From Chrysochromulina tobinii (Eukaryota > Haptophyta > Prymnesiales > Chrysochromulinaceae): DNA of 30,725 bases. Of this stretch, positions 1 to 9,495 are shown in pieces; within the stretch, counting starts at the first letter, position 1; every line of letters starts with the position of its first letter. Made by a program: the position numbers and the translations under genes. The notes under the pieces were generated by a model. That model was not told where the DNA came from, ran no database searches, and was given only the letters and a program-made list of their open reading frames with translations. The stretch lies in the NCBI GenBank assembly GCA_001275005.1, contig JWZX01002748.1:1-30725 (forward strand). Direction: 5' to 3'.

Positions 1-604
1 ATGCGCCAAAGCCATGCCGATGCGCCATGTTCCTAGAGGAGACAAGAGAGCAGGAAGTTGGGGCCTTCCTGTGTGGCTCTGGCTGTGTTGTGTGTGTGGG
101 CAGTGGTGATAAACGCGTATACACACATCTTAAAACGCGTATTCGCACCTACCCGCGTATACGCACCCCTGCCTGCGTATACGCACCCCCCGCGTATACG
201 CACCCGGTGCCTGCGTATACGCACCTACCCGCGTATACGCACCCTGGGGTGCGTATACGCACGTACCTGTGTATACGCACCCACACCCGCGTACAAGCAC
301 GTGTGCGTGAACGCGGCGTCGGGTGCGTAAACGCACTATCTCGCGTATACGCACCCGACGCTGCGTTTACGCAGGGACGCGACGAACGTCATGACCATAG
401 GAAGTTACCAACAAGGAGGCGGCTGCCCCCCTCTCTCCGGATGCGGGCGCGTGCCAGCCTGCGCCCACCCCCCTGTGCCGGGGGGCGCGTGGCGTGGAGG
501 CGCGGATCGGAGCGGATCGGCCTCTCGAGCAGAGTTAGATCAGGCTCGGAGATTACCCGGAGATTGACGACCCACGACCCGTGTCTCGTGCTTCACGCAC
601 AATC
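1..604. other. Intergenic stretch downstream of the BTB gene
   Basis: No gene is supported here. Several short reading frames cross it, but they are translations of the tandem palindrome cluster in the first 380 bases and have repetitive Tyr-Thr-His or Arg-Ile-Arg sequence, so I do not call them. Bases 380-604 are GC-rich and featureless to my eye, and would form the 3' flank of the minus-strand BTB gene. Confidence 0.6.
115..375. repeat. Cluster of GCGTATACGC palindromes
   Basis: The self-complementary 10-mer GCGTATACGC occurs exactly seven times, starting at 155, 175, 192, 213, 231, 251 and 343. About seven degenerate copies lie between and around them near 116, 136, 270, 290, 305, 325 and 364. 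The copies are mostly 17-21 bp apart and usually followed by ACC or ACCC. The spacers are too short and too similar to each other for a CRISPR array. Function is unknown. Confidence 0.85.
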
Positions 605-1834
605 CTACAGCTCATCAAAGGAGCCCTCGCCGCCCTCTTGCAGTAGCATGTTGCCAAGTAGCTGGAGCTGTATCTCTGCAGGCAGCTCAGACCCGAGCGG
701 CAGTACGGCCGGTGCCAGCACCGTTGCCGCACCCGTCGCTTCGGTGGAAGTTCCCGCCACTGCCTTTCGGCGCCTTTGTGGTCTGAAAGCCGTCTGTGGC
801 TGTGCCGCTGCGGCTGCTGCGGCTCTCTCCTCAGCGCGCCGACGCTTCTCCTGCCTCGCAAGTGGCAAAAGTGAATTCTGCCAGTCTTCGCCCGCCTTCT
901 GGATGCACTTGTCCCGCAGTCTCGTGAGGCTGTCGCTGGCAGGATGCTTGAGGACTGCCTTTAGCAGCGACATCGTCGCATCGCTGCCGAGGTGGCTCAG
1001 GAAGTCGTCATCAACGACCGATTCGAAAAAGCTCCCGTCGATGTCCGCGCGCCGATTGCAGTAGTCCGCGACAAGGCGCACCACGCACCACGACAAATCA
1101 CCATACCGTCCGGAGAAATCTGCATCTGGTCTGAAATCGGATGTGACGACACGTGCAAATAATGCGGGGTGAAGAGCAAGCAGATCTTGAAGCTCTGGGG
1201 GGTAGGGGGCAGAATCACCATCGACTGTCTCTGGAAATGTGACGCTTTCTGAATAGTCCTCGAGGTGCTCGGCAGCGACCTGCACAGCGGCATCCGCGAG
1301 CTTCTCCTGATTGAAAAGACTCGAGCTCGCCACCAACTTTGGAGCAAACTTGAAGTTCCACTCACTTTGGAGGCCCGCCTCGATGAAATCTTTCACCTCG
1401 GCATAGAGCGGCGGGTTGCCCAGATACTCGGCCAGGTGGAGAAGCGCGTACGCATTCTCCTTGGTCGCCTTGAGACTGCCAGTGTACACATAGTCCAGAA
1501 AGTCGGGAATCGCCTCTGCAGCCTCAGCTTCGAGATCCAGCTTGCTTTCGCTACGCACCGCCTCTGCGAGTTGCGAAGCACCGCCACCACTACGGCACTG
1601 TCGCACGAAGTAGTCGCTTTTGCGTGGACCGCCGGCGATCATGGCCTTGTGCACATGGTATACGTTTTTTATTTTGAGAGCTGGCACCTCCACCACAATG
1701 CGCCAGTCAGAAAGCGTCTCTTCAGGGTCGTCGCGCCACGAAAGTGACGCATCTTTTTCCACCGGTGCCGAGCCCGAACCATACTCGCCGATGTCGAAGC
1801 GCTTGGCGCGCGGGTCGTGTCTCTTCGGCGGCAT
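605..1834 (-). CDS. BTB/POZ domain protein
   Basis: This is an intronless frame of 409 residues with an ATG start at 1834. A BTB/POZ fold is recognisable from about residue 40 to 150: a strand like WRIVVEVP, then the segment with VHKAMIAGGPRKSDYF, which matches the conserved helix where BTB proteins read H-x-x-[IVL]-L-x-x-x-S-x-x-F, then DFLDYVYTGSL, the typical YTG turn. The helical region after it (about 150-330) resembles a BACK-like extension. The C-terminus is a charged Arg/Glu/Ala stretch followed by a low-complexity tail. BTB proteins dimerise and often act as substrate adaptors of Cullin-3 ubiquitin ligases; that role here is family inference. It is divergently arranged with the ABC transporter and shares a roughly 250-bp spacer with it. 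I see no kelch or MATH partner domain, so the substrate is unknown. Confidence 0.82.
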   Translation of the reverse strand: MPPKRHDPRAKRFDIGEYGSGSAPVEKDASLSWRDDPEETLSDWRIVVEVPALKIKNVYHVHKAMIAGGPRKSDYFVRQCRSGGGASQLAEAVRSESKLDLEAEAAEAIPDFLDYVYTGSLKATKENAYALLHLAEYLGNPPLYAEVKDFIEAGLQSEWNFKFAPKLVASSSLFNQEKLADAAVQVAAEHLEDYSESVTFPETVDGDSAPYPPELQDLLALHPALFARVVTSDFRPDADFSGRYGDLSWCVVRLVADYCNRRADIDGSFFESVVDDDFLSHLGSDATMSLLKAVLKHPASDSLTRLRDKCIQKAGEDWQNSLLPLARQEKRRRAEERAAAAAAAQPQTAFRPQRRRKAVAGTSTEATGAATVLAPAVLPLGSELPAEIQLQLLGNMLLQEGGEGSFDEL

Positions 1835-2084
1835 CGGGGCCTCCCGATGCGACCAGGAGATGGGGGCGAAGGGTGCGGGACTTCGGCGGTGTTTTCAAGG
1901 CAAGTCAAGTCAAGCCCTTTGGGGGAGCAGCAGCATCAGCCTACTCCTATCGGACGTGACTTTCCTTCCTACAGTAGGTCTCTTCACAGCTCACACGAGG
2001 GCGAGTCGAGGGCGCGGGCGCGGCGCGCGCTCTTCACGGCTCACACGTGGGCGAGTCGTGTGGGCGCCGCCCCGCCAGGCCAGG
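1835..2084. promoter_or_regulatory. Divergent promoter region with a 50-bp-spaced direct repeat
   Basis: This 250-bp spacer lies between two divergent starts. It holds a near-perfect 28-bp direct repeat at 1981-2008 and 2031-2058 (both begin TCTTCAC and contain GCGAGTCG). The second copy has a CACGTG-type core at 2043-2048. The spacing and location suggest a regulatory element, but this is inference and no TATA box is evident. Confidence 0.4.
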
Positions 2085-3435
2085 ATGCTGCGGCTCGTAA
2101 TAGCTGCCGCCGTCTGCGCGGACGCGGCTGTTGCTTATTCGACCAGCGTGCGACCGTCTCCTGGTTATCCATCGGCAGTGACGACTGGTAAGGTGCTTCT
2201 CGTTGCGTCGCAAAGCCGTCGTGCCGAACCCATGGTGATGACTGTAGCCCCGGCGGAGACTGCTCCAAAGAAGAGGCGTGGCACCCCGTGGCCTACACTG
2301 CTGCGCTTGTGCAAGCCAGACTTACCGTTGCTCTTCGTCGCCTTTGTGTCGCTTACCATCGCGGCTTCCTGCGATGCGCTCCTGCCAGCGTTGCAAGGGG
2401 CCGCTCTGAACACAGCCCTCGGACTTGAGACGCGTGGTGGCGCGTCATTGAGCTTGGCACTGCTCCAAATGGCTGGGGTCGGCGTGGCCACTGCCATCTT
2501 TACCGGGCTACGCGGCTTCACCTTTTGGCTCTGCGGCGCGCGCTTGGTCAAGCGCCTTCGGGCCACGCTCTTCGAATGCCTGCTGCAGCAGCCGCAAGCG
2601 TTCCACGATGAACAGGGGCCTGGTGAGCTCTCGTCACGGCTTGCCACCGACTGCGTCAAGCTGGGCGACGTGCTCTCGCTCAACGTCAACATCGTGCTGC
2701 GTCAAGTCATCCAGTCGCTCGCGGGCATCGCTATCATCGTCCGTATCAACGCGCGGCTCGCAGCGCTCGTGCTGTGTGGCGTGGCCATTCGGAGCGTGTT
2801 CGCGCACTACTATTCCAAGTTCTCGCGGCGCGTCTCGCAGGAGATGCAGGACGCGCTCGCGACCTCATCGGGCGTGGCCGAGCAGTGCTTCTCCCTCATC
2901 AAGGTGGTACGCTCGCATGGCAACGCGGCGTATGAACGGGAGCGCTACGTCCAGCAGCTCAACCGACTCCTGCAGCTGGACACTGAGAGGGGGGCGGTGT
3001 ACGGCTTCTCGCGAGTCTTCAATGGTGCCGTGAACGCGTTCCTGCTGTTTGGCATCCTGACGCTGGGCGCCGCGTTCGTCTCGGCGGGCCTCTTGCCCAA
3101 GGAGAGCCTCACCTCCTTCGTACTCTACGTGACCTTCATCTCGGAGGCGTCGAGTGACGTGGCGGACCAATGGAGCCGCATCCAAGAAGCCCTTGGAGCG
3201 GCGACTGAGGTCTTCGACTACCTCGAACCGCGCCCGCTCGACCTTGGGCTGAGCGCTGTACTGGCGCCCGTTGGCTCCGCCAGTGTAACCACCAGCGGGC
3301 TCGTCGGTGTAACCACCAGTGTAACCACCAGCGGGCTCGTCGGTGTAACCACCAGTGTAACCACCAGCGGGCTCGTCGGTGTAACCACCAGTGTAACCAC
3401 CAGCGGGCTCGTCATCCCTCTAGTGAGCACGGGCG

Positions 3436-3488
<53 letters not shown>

Positions 3489-4391
3489 CTTGGTGCGACC
3501 ACCTCACCGGCACCGGCGCTAGTCGAACTGGCGTCGGGTAGCTTAGCGGCGCCGCGCCGCGGCGAGCTCATCTTCGAGTCGGTGAGCTTCACGTATCCGT
3601 CGCGCCCAACGCAGCGCGTGCTCTCGAAGCTGAGCCTACGCGTCCCCGGCGGGCAGCGCCTTGCGATCGTGGGCGGCTCGGGCAGTGGCAAGTCGACCAT
3701 CTTTGCGCTCGCGCTGCGCTTCTATGCCGCGGGGCGCGGCCGCGTGCTGCTCGATGGTCAGGATGTCCTGACGATGGACGAGGCCGATCTCCGCCGCCAG
3801 ATCGCGTGGGTGCAGCAGGAGCCTCCGCTATTTCCCAATACGACCGTGCGAGAGAACATCGCTTACGGGCTCGTCGACTGCCCGATGGAGCGCATCGAGG
3901 CGGCCGCCAAGGAGGCGAACGCGTACGAGTTCGTCATGGGACTTCCACAGGGCTTCGACACGCGCATCGGCGCCGCGGGAGCCTCGCTGAGCGGCGGGCA
4001 GAAGCAACGTGTTGCCCTCGCGCGGGCTCTCGTGCGTGACCCGTCGCTGCTGCTCCTCGACGAGGCCACGAGCGCACTCGACCCCGAGTCAGAGCAGCTT
4101 GTGGAAGCGGCGATCGCGCGCGCAGCCGCCGAGCGCACAGTGCTCTTCACGACGCACAAAGTCGCACAAGCGCGCAATGCCGACCGCATCATCGTGCTCG
4201 CGCACGGCGTGATCGTCGAGGAAGGATCCCATAATGAACTGCTGCGGCGCAACGGAGCGTATGCGCAGCTGGTGCGTGCCTCCAAGGGCGGCGGCGTGAG
4301 CGAGGCCGAGGCAGGTGCGCTCATCGACCAGGCGGCAGGCATCGTGGAGGAGGATCCACTGCCGCCAGAGCTCGCGATTGGGACGGTCTGA
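2085..4391 (+). CDS. ABC half-transporter, TAP/ABCB type, with expanded linker
   Basis: The frame is open upstream to 1620, but I start at the ATG at 2085. The upstream part would be antisense to the BTB gene, while from 2085 the protein begins with a signal-peptide-like hydrophobic segment (about residues 1-18). That gives 768 residues. A six-helix transmembrane domain (about 75-400) precedes one nucleotide-binding domain with Walker A GGSGSGKST (530-538), Q-loop WVQQEPP, signature LSGGQ (635-639), Walker B LLLLDEATSALD with Asp659 and Glu660, and the switch His691 in TTHK. All catalytic residues are present. It should work as a dimer. The closest named relatives I can suggest are TAP-like ABCB half-transporters, including the plastid ABCB26 type of plants; plastid targeting is inferred from the leader. 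Between the two domains are four imperfect 12-residue VTTSGLVG repeats and a run of 17 alanines. The substrate is unknown. Confidence 0.88.
3283..3412 (+). repeat. 36-bp in-frame minisatellite in the ABC transporter
   Basis: A 36-bp unit containing GTGTAACCACCAGCGGGC is repeated about three and a half times with almost no divergence. Because 36 is a multiple of three it adds 12-residue blocks to the linker without breaking the frame. The near identity of the copies points to recent expansion. Confidence 0.9.
3438..3488 (+). repeat. (GCC)17 microsatellite encoding polyalanine
   Basis: Seventeen uninterrupted GCC codons encode 17 alanines in the ABC transporter linker, just before the nucleotide-binding domain. 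The purity suggests a length-variable trinucleotide tract. Confidence 0.95.
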
Positions 4392-4481
4392 CGCATTCGA
4401 GTGTCGTCGAAAGACATGCGATCTCAGCCAGAGCTCGAGATTGGGACGGTCTGACGCATTCGAGTTTCGTCGAAAGACATG
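4364..4481 (+). repeat. 63-bp-period duplication across the ABC transporter stop codon
   Basis: The 55 bp at 4364-4418 recur at 4427-4481 with two visible differences. The unit holds the last codons of the transporter, the TGA and the first untranslated bases, so the 3' end is duplicated just beyond the real stop. Confidence 0.9.
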
Positions 4482-5412
4482 GCTACCTGAGCCTACCCTT
4501 CCCAAACGATGGTCTTTCGTGTATCCGTGGCGACGGTTCGTCCGTGGAGCTTGCAACCGCAAAGTAAGGGCCTCTGTAGGCAGAACAGCGTGGTGCGTCG
4601 CGGACGGTGCGGAAAAGCGCGCTGCGCGGGAAGGCCGAAGCCGGCGCCCCCGCCGCGCCACTCGCGCGCGGTCCGGTCGCGGCCGTTTGCCCGTTTCCCA
4701 CCCGGCAGCGTCACGGGTGCGGGCAGCGGCACTGCCCCCGCCCTTCGCGCGCGTCGGACGGTCCCACCGTGAGTGATGAAGCTCGTTGAAGCCTTGCGAA
4801 CGCGAGTCGCGACCCGTCGAAAGCGTGCATGTGGGTTGCATGTCGTTTACTACGACTAGGTTCGACTACGGTCTACCGGCGCGGCGAGCGTCGGCCGTCG
4901 CGGTGCGTTCGAGGTTCGTCGTGTACGCTCTATACAGTCACGCAAGTGTAACTACGTATTTAACGCCCGGTCAAGTAGAACCTGGGATTAATACGACGCG
5001 AAACCCACGGAAAGTCAACCGAACGATCTAGTACCGCTACGAAGACGGGTCAATCCACAATAACGCGGGCGGAAGCGCGCGGAACAATCTTGCCATGAAG
5101 ACGCGTCTGAACAATGCACACCGTGTCGATGGAGACACTCGGAGTCGGACTCAGACTCTCAGATATGCGCACCGGCGCATCCCTCGCGCCTCAGCGGCAT
5201 GATTGTGCACTAATTGTGCACATCCGCACATGCGATACAAATCATCACGAACACATGCACACGAACACACAGGTGTAGAACCAGTGAAATACCTCCTCAG
5301 CTGTTCTCAGCTGTTGATCGACGTCATATGAGTGTGCAACGCGTGCTCCGATGGTGACCCTCTGACCGAGCAGTTGGCAAACCATAGCTCCCTTCCAGCG
5401 TCGCGCGTGGGG
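4392..5412. other. Intergenic spacer between convergent genes
   Basis: Apart from the stop-codon duplication at its left edge I see no gene. Frames between 4400 and 4850 are short, Arg- and Pro-rich and lack any recognisable motif. Base composition falls towards AT from about 4900, and 5200-5330 is the least GC-rich part, as expected for the 3' flanks of two converging transcripts. Confidence 0.5.
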
Positions 5413-6540
5413 CTAAGCGGCTGGCGGGAGCTGCAGCACGCGCTCCGCTTGGCTCGCAAACGAGGCATGCACCCAGAGCTGATCGCCGTAACAGCCGTGC
5501 TCGCCCACAAATAGGTACGAGTGCGCTCGCAGCCGCTCGCGCAGCGTGCTGCTCGGACGCTCAACCGTCAGGGAGAGGAAGGTAAATTGTGCGAATGGAA
5601 AGTTAGGTCCCAGGACACTCTCTTCCGCACCTTCGACATCGAGCGAAAGATAGTCGATGACGCTCGGCGCGTTCACGTAGCGCAGCAGGTCTTGGAGGGC
5701 GACGGTCACAAGCTGCTGCTCCCTCCAACCAGCTCGATTGGATCCAAGCTTGCCAGGCGTGGGATGGGTGGGATCCACTTGGAGCAACCCCACAACTGAG
5801 CCGAAGCCCGAACGTGTGTCAATTGCACTGTTGCTCATGGCGGTACTTCTAGCATGTACGGGCGTGGTGAAGGAGACCGTGTCCCCAGACTGGTCAGTTA
5901 CGACCGCCTGTACGCAGCGGCACGTACGATACTTGATGGATTTCTGGAGCAGCTCTGCATTTGCATCGATGCAAACACCATTCCAGCCCAGATCTCGCTC
6001 CAGGGTGCGCGTGTTGGAGAGGTGTATAGGCTCGTTCGAGGCCAGGTCGATGAAGAACCCGCCGCGCTTAAGCCCATGAAGCTTTGCGATCGTCTTGTCC
6101 TGGCCAGACTGAGAGTGCCAAGAGCCCTTGGTATCGACCCCCTTCATGCCCTTAATCCCTGCTTTGGTCTTGGTCACCACTGTTTCGTGCGTGCCAACCC
6201 GAGCACTTTCGTACTGTTTCGTGCCGATGTACACTTCAATACTGCGGAAGCCAGCTGAGCTGTTGTTCGCGATATTCGCTGCTATTGTGATCAGCAGTGC
6301 GGCGGTCGCCAGAGGCATGATCACTTGTAAGATCACTTGTGTGCAAGGCACAGGAATTGCGATTCCTTGTTCCTGACTTGTTGCTGATGAGGTTTCGTTT
6401 CGGGCATTTGTAGTTCCACATGTCCTCAAAAAAAAGGTCGTGCTGCATGCGGCTCTTCGGACGCGCCTCCGAGATCGAACGTGTTTCTTGTCGACACCGG
6501 GAATTCGGAATACCCGGCTCGTCACGGGGTCATTGGTCAT
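5413..6540 (-). CDS. FkbM-family methyltransferase, membrane anchored
   Basis: This is a 375-residue frame with its outermost ATG at 6540. A second ATG at 6318 would give 301 residues and put the hydrophobic helix (about 75-91) at the extreme N-terminus as a signal anchor, which I favour slightly. The FkbM signature is clear: SQSGQDKTI (143-151), the SAM-site strand GFFIDLASNEP (161-171) with LSNT following, GWNGVCIDAN (185-194), and YLSLDVEGAEESVL (297-310), the conserved LDVEGAE block. The family O-methylates sugars and other small molecules using S-adenosylmethionine. With an N-terminal anchor the enzyme probably faces the Golgi or ER lumen and modifies glycans, which is inference. The usual DVG in the first SAM motif reads DLA here, a variant seen in eukaryotic members. 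It converges on the ABC transporter gene. Confidence 0.87.
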   Translation of the reverse strand: MTNDPVTSRVFRIPGVDKKHVRSRRRVRRAACSTTFFLRTCGTTNARNETSSATSQEQGIAIPVPCTQVILQVIMPLATAALLITIAANIANNSSAGFRSIEVYIGTKQYESARVGTHETVVTKTKAGIKGMKGVDTKGSWHSQSGQDKTIAKLHGLKRGGFFIDLASNEPIHLSNTRTLERDLGWNGVCIDANAELLQKSIKYRTCRCVQAVVTDQSGDTVSFTTPVHARSTAMSNSAIDTRSGFGSVVGLLQVDPTHPTPGKLGSNRAGWREQQLVTVALQDLLRYVNAPSVIDYLSLDVEGAEESVLGPNFPFAQFTFLSLTVERPSSTLRERLRAHSYLFVGEHGCYGDQLWVHASFASQAERVLQLPPAA

Positions 6541-7136
6541 TGGTCATTGTAGCAGTGAGTGATTCTGAGCGAGTGAGTTTATATTGGGACACAGACACAC
6601 CATGGAACAATACGGGGTTCGGGTCGAGATACCTACTGAGTTAAAGAGTACGCGGAAACACAGTACACGCTTAGTATGCCTGGGGGAGCCCCCCTCGCCA
6701 CGTGTACGCTGCCTGTACTTGGCATGATGGGTTACTACTTACTTACTTAAAGAGTTACGCGGAATCTGCACTGCGCGAGATTTTGGCCTTCTGAGGGAAG
6801 GTTTCAACACTCAGGTAGTTGAACCCTAAGTATGGTGTTTCAACATAGTGGTGCGCGAGATTTTGACCTTGGGGGAGGGTTTCAACCCTCACTCCCGGTA
6901 GATGTTACTTGATGTTACCGTATAGCGTATATCATGCCGTATATATGGTTAATATGGTGTTTCAAGGATTCAACAATCAACATAGTGCTGCACGATATCG
7001 CGGACCGCGGCGCGACGCCCCGCGGCGTGGCGGTCAGCCCCTCTAACCGGATCGGTACGGGAACGGATTGTCGCCGTTAAATGTCGCTTTTGTCGGATTT
7101 CCGCGCTTTGTGGATGCGAGTTTGGCGGTTAGGCGT
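6541..7136. repeat. AT-richer spacer with dispersed direct repeats
   Basis: I see no gene here. Several short direct repeats occur: TTAAAGAGT(T)ACGCGGAA at 6641 and 6747; GCGCGAGATTTTG[GA]CCTT at 6773 and 6853; CAACATAGTG at 6841 and 6978; ATGGTGTTTCAA near 6833 and 6955. The composition is much more AT-rich than the flanking genes. It could be a decayed mobile element, but I found no clear terminal inverted repeat. Confidence 0.6.
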
Positions 7137-7567
7137 TAGCCGTGCATAGGGTGGGGGTAGCTTTTTCGGAGGGTCCGAAGCTTTTACCGTTTTACGAGAA
7201 TCTCGCCAAGTGGCAACTTTTACCGCTATACGCCCATATCCTGTGAGTCACTTTTACCGTTTTACCGCAATCAAACACTGAGTGGACGGAGGCTCCATGT
7301 CCGAAGGAGTGCGTCTCGGTCGGGCACGCAATGCAGGAATACAGGACCGGTGAAGTCTCCTGTTCATGAATTACATTCACGCTCGGCGGTTTAAGCGAAT
7401 TTTACTGGCGTGCTTTCAGTAAAAGTGGCTTTCACCCTGCTTTTACCCTGGATACGGAGGCACGAGGACTTTTACCGTTTTACGCGAATCATGTGCAGCT
7501 GCACACTTTTACCGTCTTACGCCAAAATGCCCTCACTTTTACCCTACCCCCACCCTATGTAGCCGTG
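7137..7567. mobile_element. hAT-like non-autonomous transposon (MITE), 415 bp plus 8-bp target duplication
   Basis: The element at 7145-7559 begins with CATAGGGTGGGGGTAG (7145-7160) and ends with its exact reverse complement (7544-7559), a perfect 16-bp terminal inverted repeat. It is flanked on both sides by the same 8 bases, TAGCCGTG (7137-7144 and 7560-7567), a target-site duplication. An 8-bp duplication and a terminal repeat starting CA with a G-rich run fit the hAT superfamily. Inside are repeated copies of CTTTTACCGTTTTACG and close variants at about 7181, 7217, 7251, 7469 and 7507, resembling the subterminal transposase-binding repeats of hAT elements. No transposase frame is present, so it must depend on an enzyme encoded elsewhere. 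The perfect ends and duplication suggest a young insertion. Confidence 0.9.
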
Positions 7568-7947
7568 TCGACGTGTATGACTTATGAGTTGTAATCGCGC
7601 GCTCGACTTCGGCCTTCGCGCACGAAACCAACAATTGGTAATGTGGTGGTACATTTCTTGCGGGTGTTTGATCATTGATGTTTCCTGTGAAAAGCGTTCC
7701 GGCACACAATTCCACACTTGCCGGACTTGGGCACATGTCTAGCGTAGGCCGTAGCCAGTGGGCGCGCGACCCACGCCATGCAACCCTGCAGCTATCTCCG
7801 AGAGGTGCCGCGGCACCACATGCTATGCAGGGGCCAACGCCGTCGGCCCATCGCCCCTAGCACATGCCGCGGCAAATGTGAGTGCGTGCCGCGCGGGCGT
7901 AGCGAGGGCGGATCGACCATGAAATAGATGCGTCACGATTCGCTGGA
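7568..7947. other. Spacer between the MITE and DRC3
   Basis: This holds the 3' flank of the minus-strand DRC3 gene. Short open frames exist but show no family resemblance. I see no RNA gene or further repeat. Confidence 0.5.
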
Positions 7948-9495
7948 TCAATTGTCCCATTCGCCTAGTTTGAGCTCAGCCTTGTTCTGGGCCGACAGGT
8001 TCCAAATCTCAACGACGCGCGTGCGGTTGCGCACGTACTCAGCATCCATGGCGGCCTTGGCGGCCGCTTGGTTCGCGCCTTGCTCGAGCGTCCGAAGCTC
8101 ATCCTCCTTCGCGTCGAGCCGTGCCACACGAGCGTCGTGGGCCCCGTTCACCATGGCCATAGGGGCCTCCTTGTCCCCTAGCAGTGCGCGTGCGTCATCA
8201 GGCAAGTTGCTCGCGTTATCCGAGGCCACCCTCTCCAGCAGCTCGGTGCATGCCGCGATGACGCGCTCGTGGTAGGCTGCCTCGAGCTCGCGCAACTTGC
8301 CGGTGAAGACTTGCAACTCTTCCTGAGTGCGCTTCGAGAGCTCGTCAAACGAGGACTCGAATTTGGAGATGGCCTCGGCGTACCGTTCGGACGAGGACAC
8401 CTCGAGATCCATCAGCCGCTCGAAGAGGGCATCGTTCGCCTTGTAGAGCATCTGAAGCGTCGCCGGTGGGATCTCGCCCCCGGCCTCGATCAACGACTGC
8501 TTCACGAGCGCGTTGTACTGCGCGATCTCCGCCTTGCTCTCCTCGGACGCCTCGGCCTTCGCGTACTCCATGGCAATGCTGAAGTCGTCCTTCTCCTTGT
8601 GCTTCGCGTCCTTGTGTAGCATGATCGTCGCGACGTAATCGGCAGCCAGTGCCTCCACCTGCTCGCGGAGCTGCTGGAGGGGCTCTTGGAAGGGTTGTAG
8701 CGAGCGCAGGCGCTCGCCGAAGTCCCCATCTCCTTTCATCATGATGTCCTCGAAGATGGTGTCCATGCCCCTCATATTCGCGCTCAGATGCAGCGCGACC
8801 CGCTTCGCCTTCTCCTCGTCCGCCACCGCCTGCGTCTCCTTATTCCCCTCGGTCTCGTCCAGTTCGAGGAGCTCGTCCTGGTACTGCTCCTTGGCAGACG
8901 AGACGGCCTGCTGATCGACGAGCCGGTAATCGAGATACTTGACGTGCTTCAAATGGGCCAGCACGTACCGCCGATACTCCTCCTCCTGGCAAAAGGGGTT
9001 CCCCACAAGATTGACGGCTTGAAGCTCCTCGAAGGGGCGCAGGTACATGATGTTATCCAACTGCGAGAGGAGGTTGTTGCCGACGGAAAGCACCTGCAGC
9101 TTCGATAGCGTGTCCATCCCACCGAGCTGCGTGATGCGGTTGGAGAAGAGCGAGAGTGAGGTCAGGCTCGTCAGGCTATCGAGGCCGGCAATCTCGCTGA
9201 TGTTGTTGAAGGAGAGGTCTAGCTGCGTCAGAGACGTAAGGTGCGAGAGGTTCTCAATCTTCTCGATGATGTTGTTATCGAGCTGCAGCTTGACGAGCTT
9301 ATCGAATCCCACCAAGTTGTCCATCTTCAAGAGGTTCTGGTACGAGAGACGCAAGAGCTGCACGTCGCGGAAGGCAATCGAATCCTTTTTGGCTTCGTAC
9401 TCCTTGCCGGCGGCACCCGTCTTCAGAGAGCCGATGCATTTCCGACATAGATCTTCATCGATCACAGCCGGCGGCGACGCGAGGATGATCGACAT
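7948..9495 (-). CDS. DRC3: Dynein regulatory complex subunit 3 (LRRC48-like)
   Basis: DRC3 is a subunit of the nexin-dynein regulatory complex on motile axonemes, where it helps control dynein activity. I start at the ATG at 9495 (515 residues). The frame extends to 9657, but only from a non-ATG codon, and the extra 54 residues do not resemble the family. The N-terminal part holds leucine-rich repeats (about 40-165) of the SDS22 type, with KLQLDNNIIEKIENL and LDLSFNNISEIAGLDSL, followed by the capping segment HVKYLDYRLVD. Coiled coil fills the rest. The C-terminal block LPDDARALLGDKEAPM and AHDARVARLDAKEDEL is the conserved DRC3 tail. Length matches animal and algal DRC3 (about 520). It implies a flagellated stage in the life cycle. 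It lies head-to-head with the TBC-like gene, 222 bp apart. Confidence 0.93.
   Translation of the reverse strand: MSIILASPPAVIDEDLCRKCIGSLKTGAAGKEYEAKKDSIAFRDVQLLRLSYQNLLKMDNLVGFDKLVKLQLDNNIIEKIENLSHLTSLTQLDLSFNNISEIAGLDSLTSLTSLSLFSNRITQLGGMDTLSKLQVLSVGNNLLSQLDNIMYLRPFEELQAVNLVGNPFCQEEEYRRYVLAHLKHVKYLDYRLVDQQAVSSAKEQYQDELLELDETEGNKETQAVADEEKAKRVALHLSANMRGMDTIFEDIMMKGDGDFGERLRSLQPFQEPLQQLREQVEALAADYVATIMLHKDAKHKEKDDFSIAMEYAKAEASEESKAEIAQYNALVKQSLIEAGGEIPPATLQMLYKANDALFERLMDLEVSSSERYAEAISKFESSFDELSKRTQEELQVFTGKLRELEAAYHERVIAACTELLERVASDNASNLPDDARALLGDKEAPMAMVNGAHDARVARLDAKEDELRTLEQGANQAAAKAAMDAEYVRNRTRVVEIWNLSAQNKAELKLGEWDN

Noticed and set aside
115-375. CRISPR array
   Set aside because: Repeats are 10-bp palindromes with 7-11-bp, mutually similar spacers, in a eukaryotic genome.
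1620-2084. N-terminal extension of the ABC transporter frame to 1620
   Set aside because: It is antisense to BTB coding sequence, and a signal-peptide-like start follows the ATG at 2085.
7192-7380. 62-residue minus-strand frame in the MITE
   Set aside because: It is too short, with no transposase or other family resemblance.
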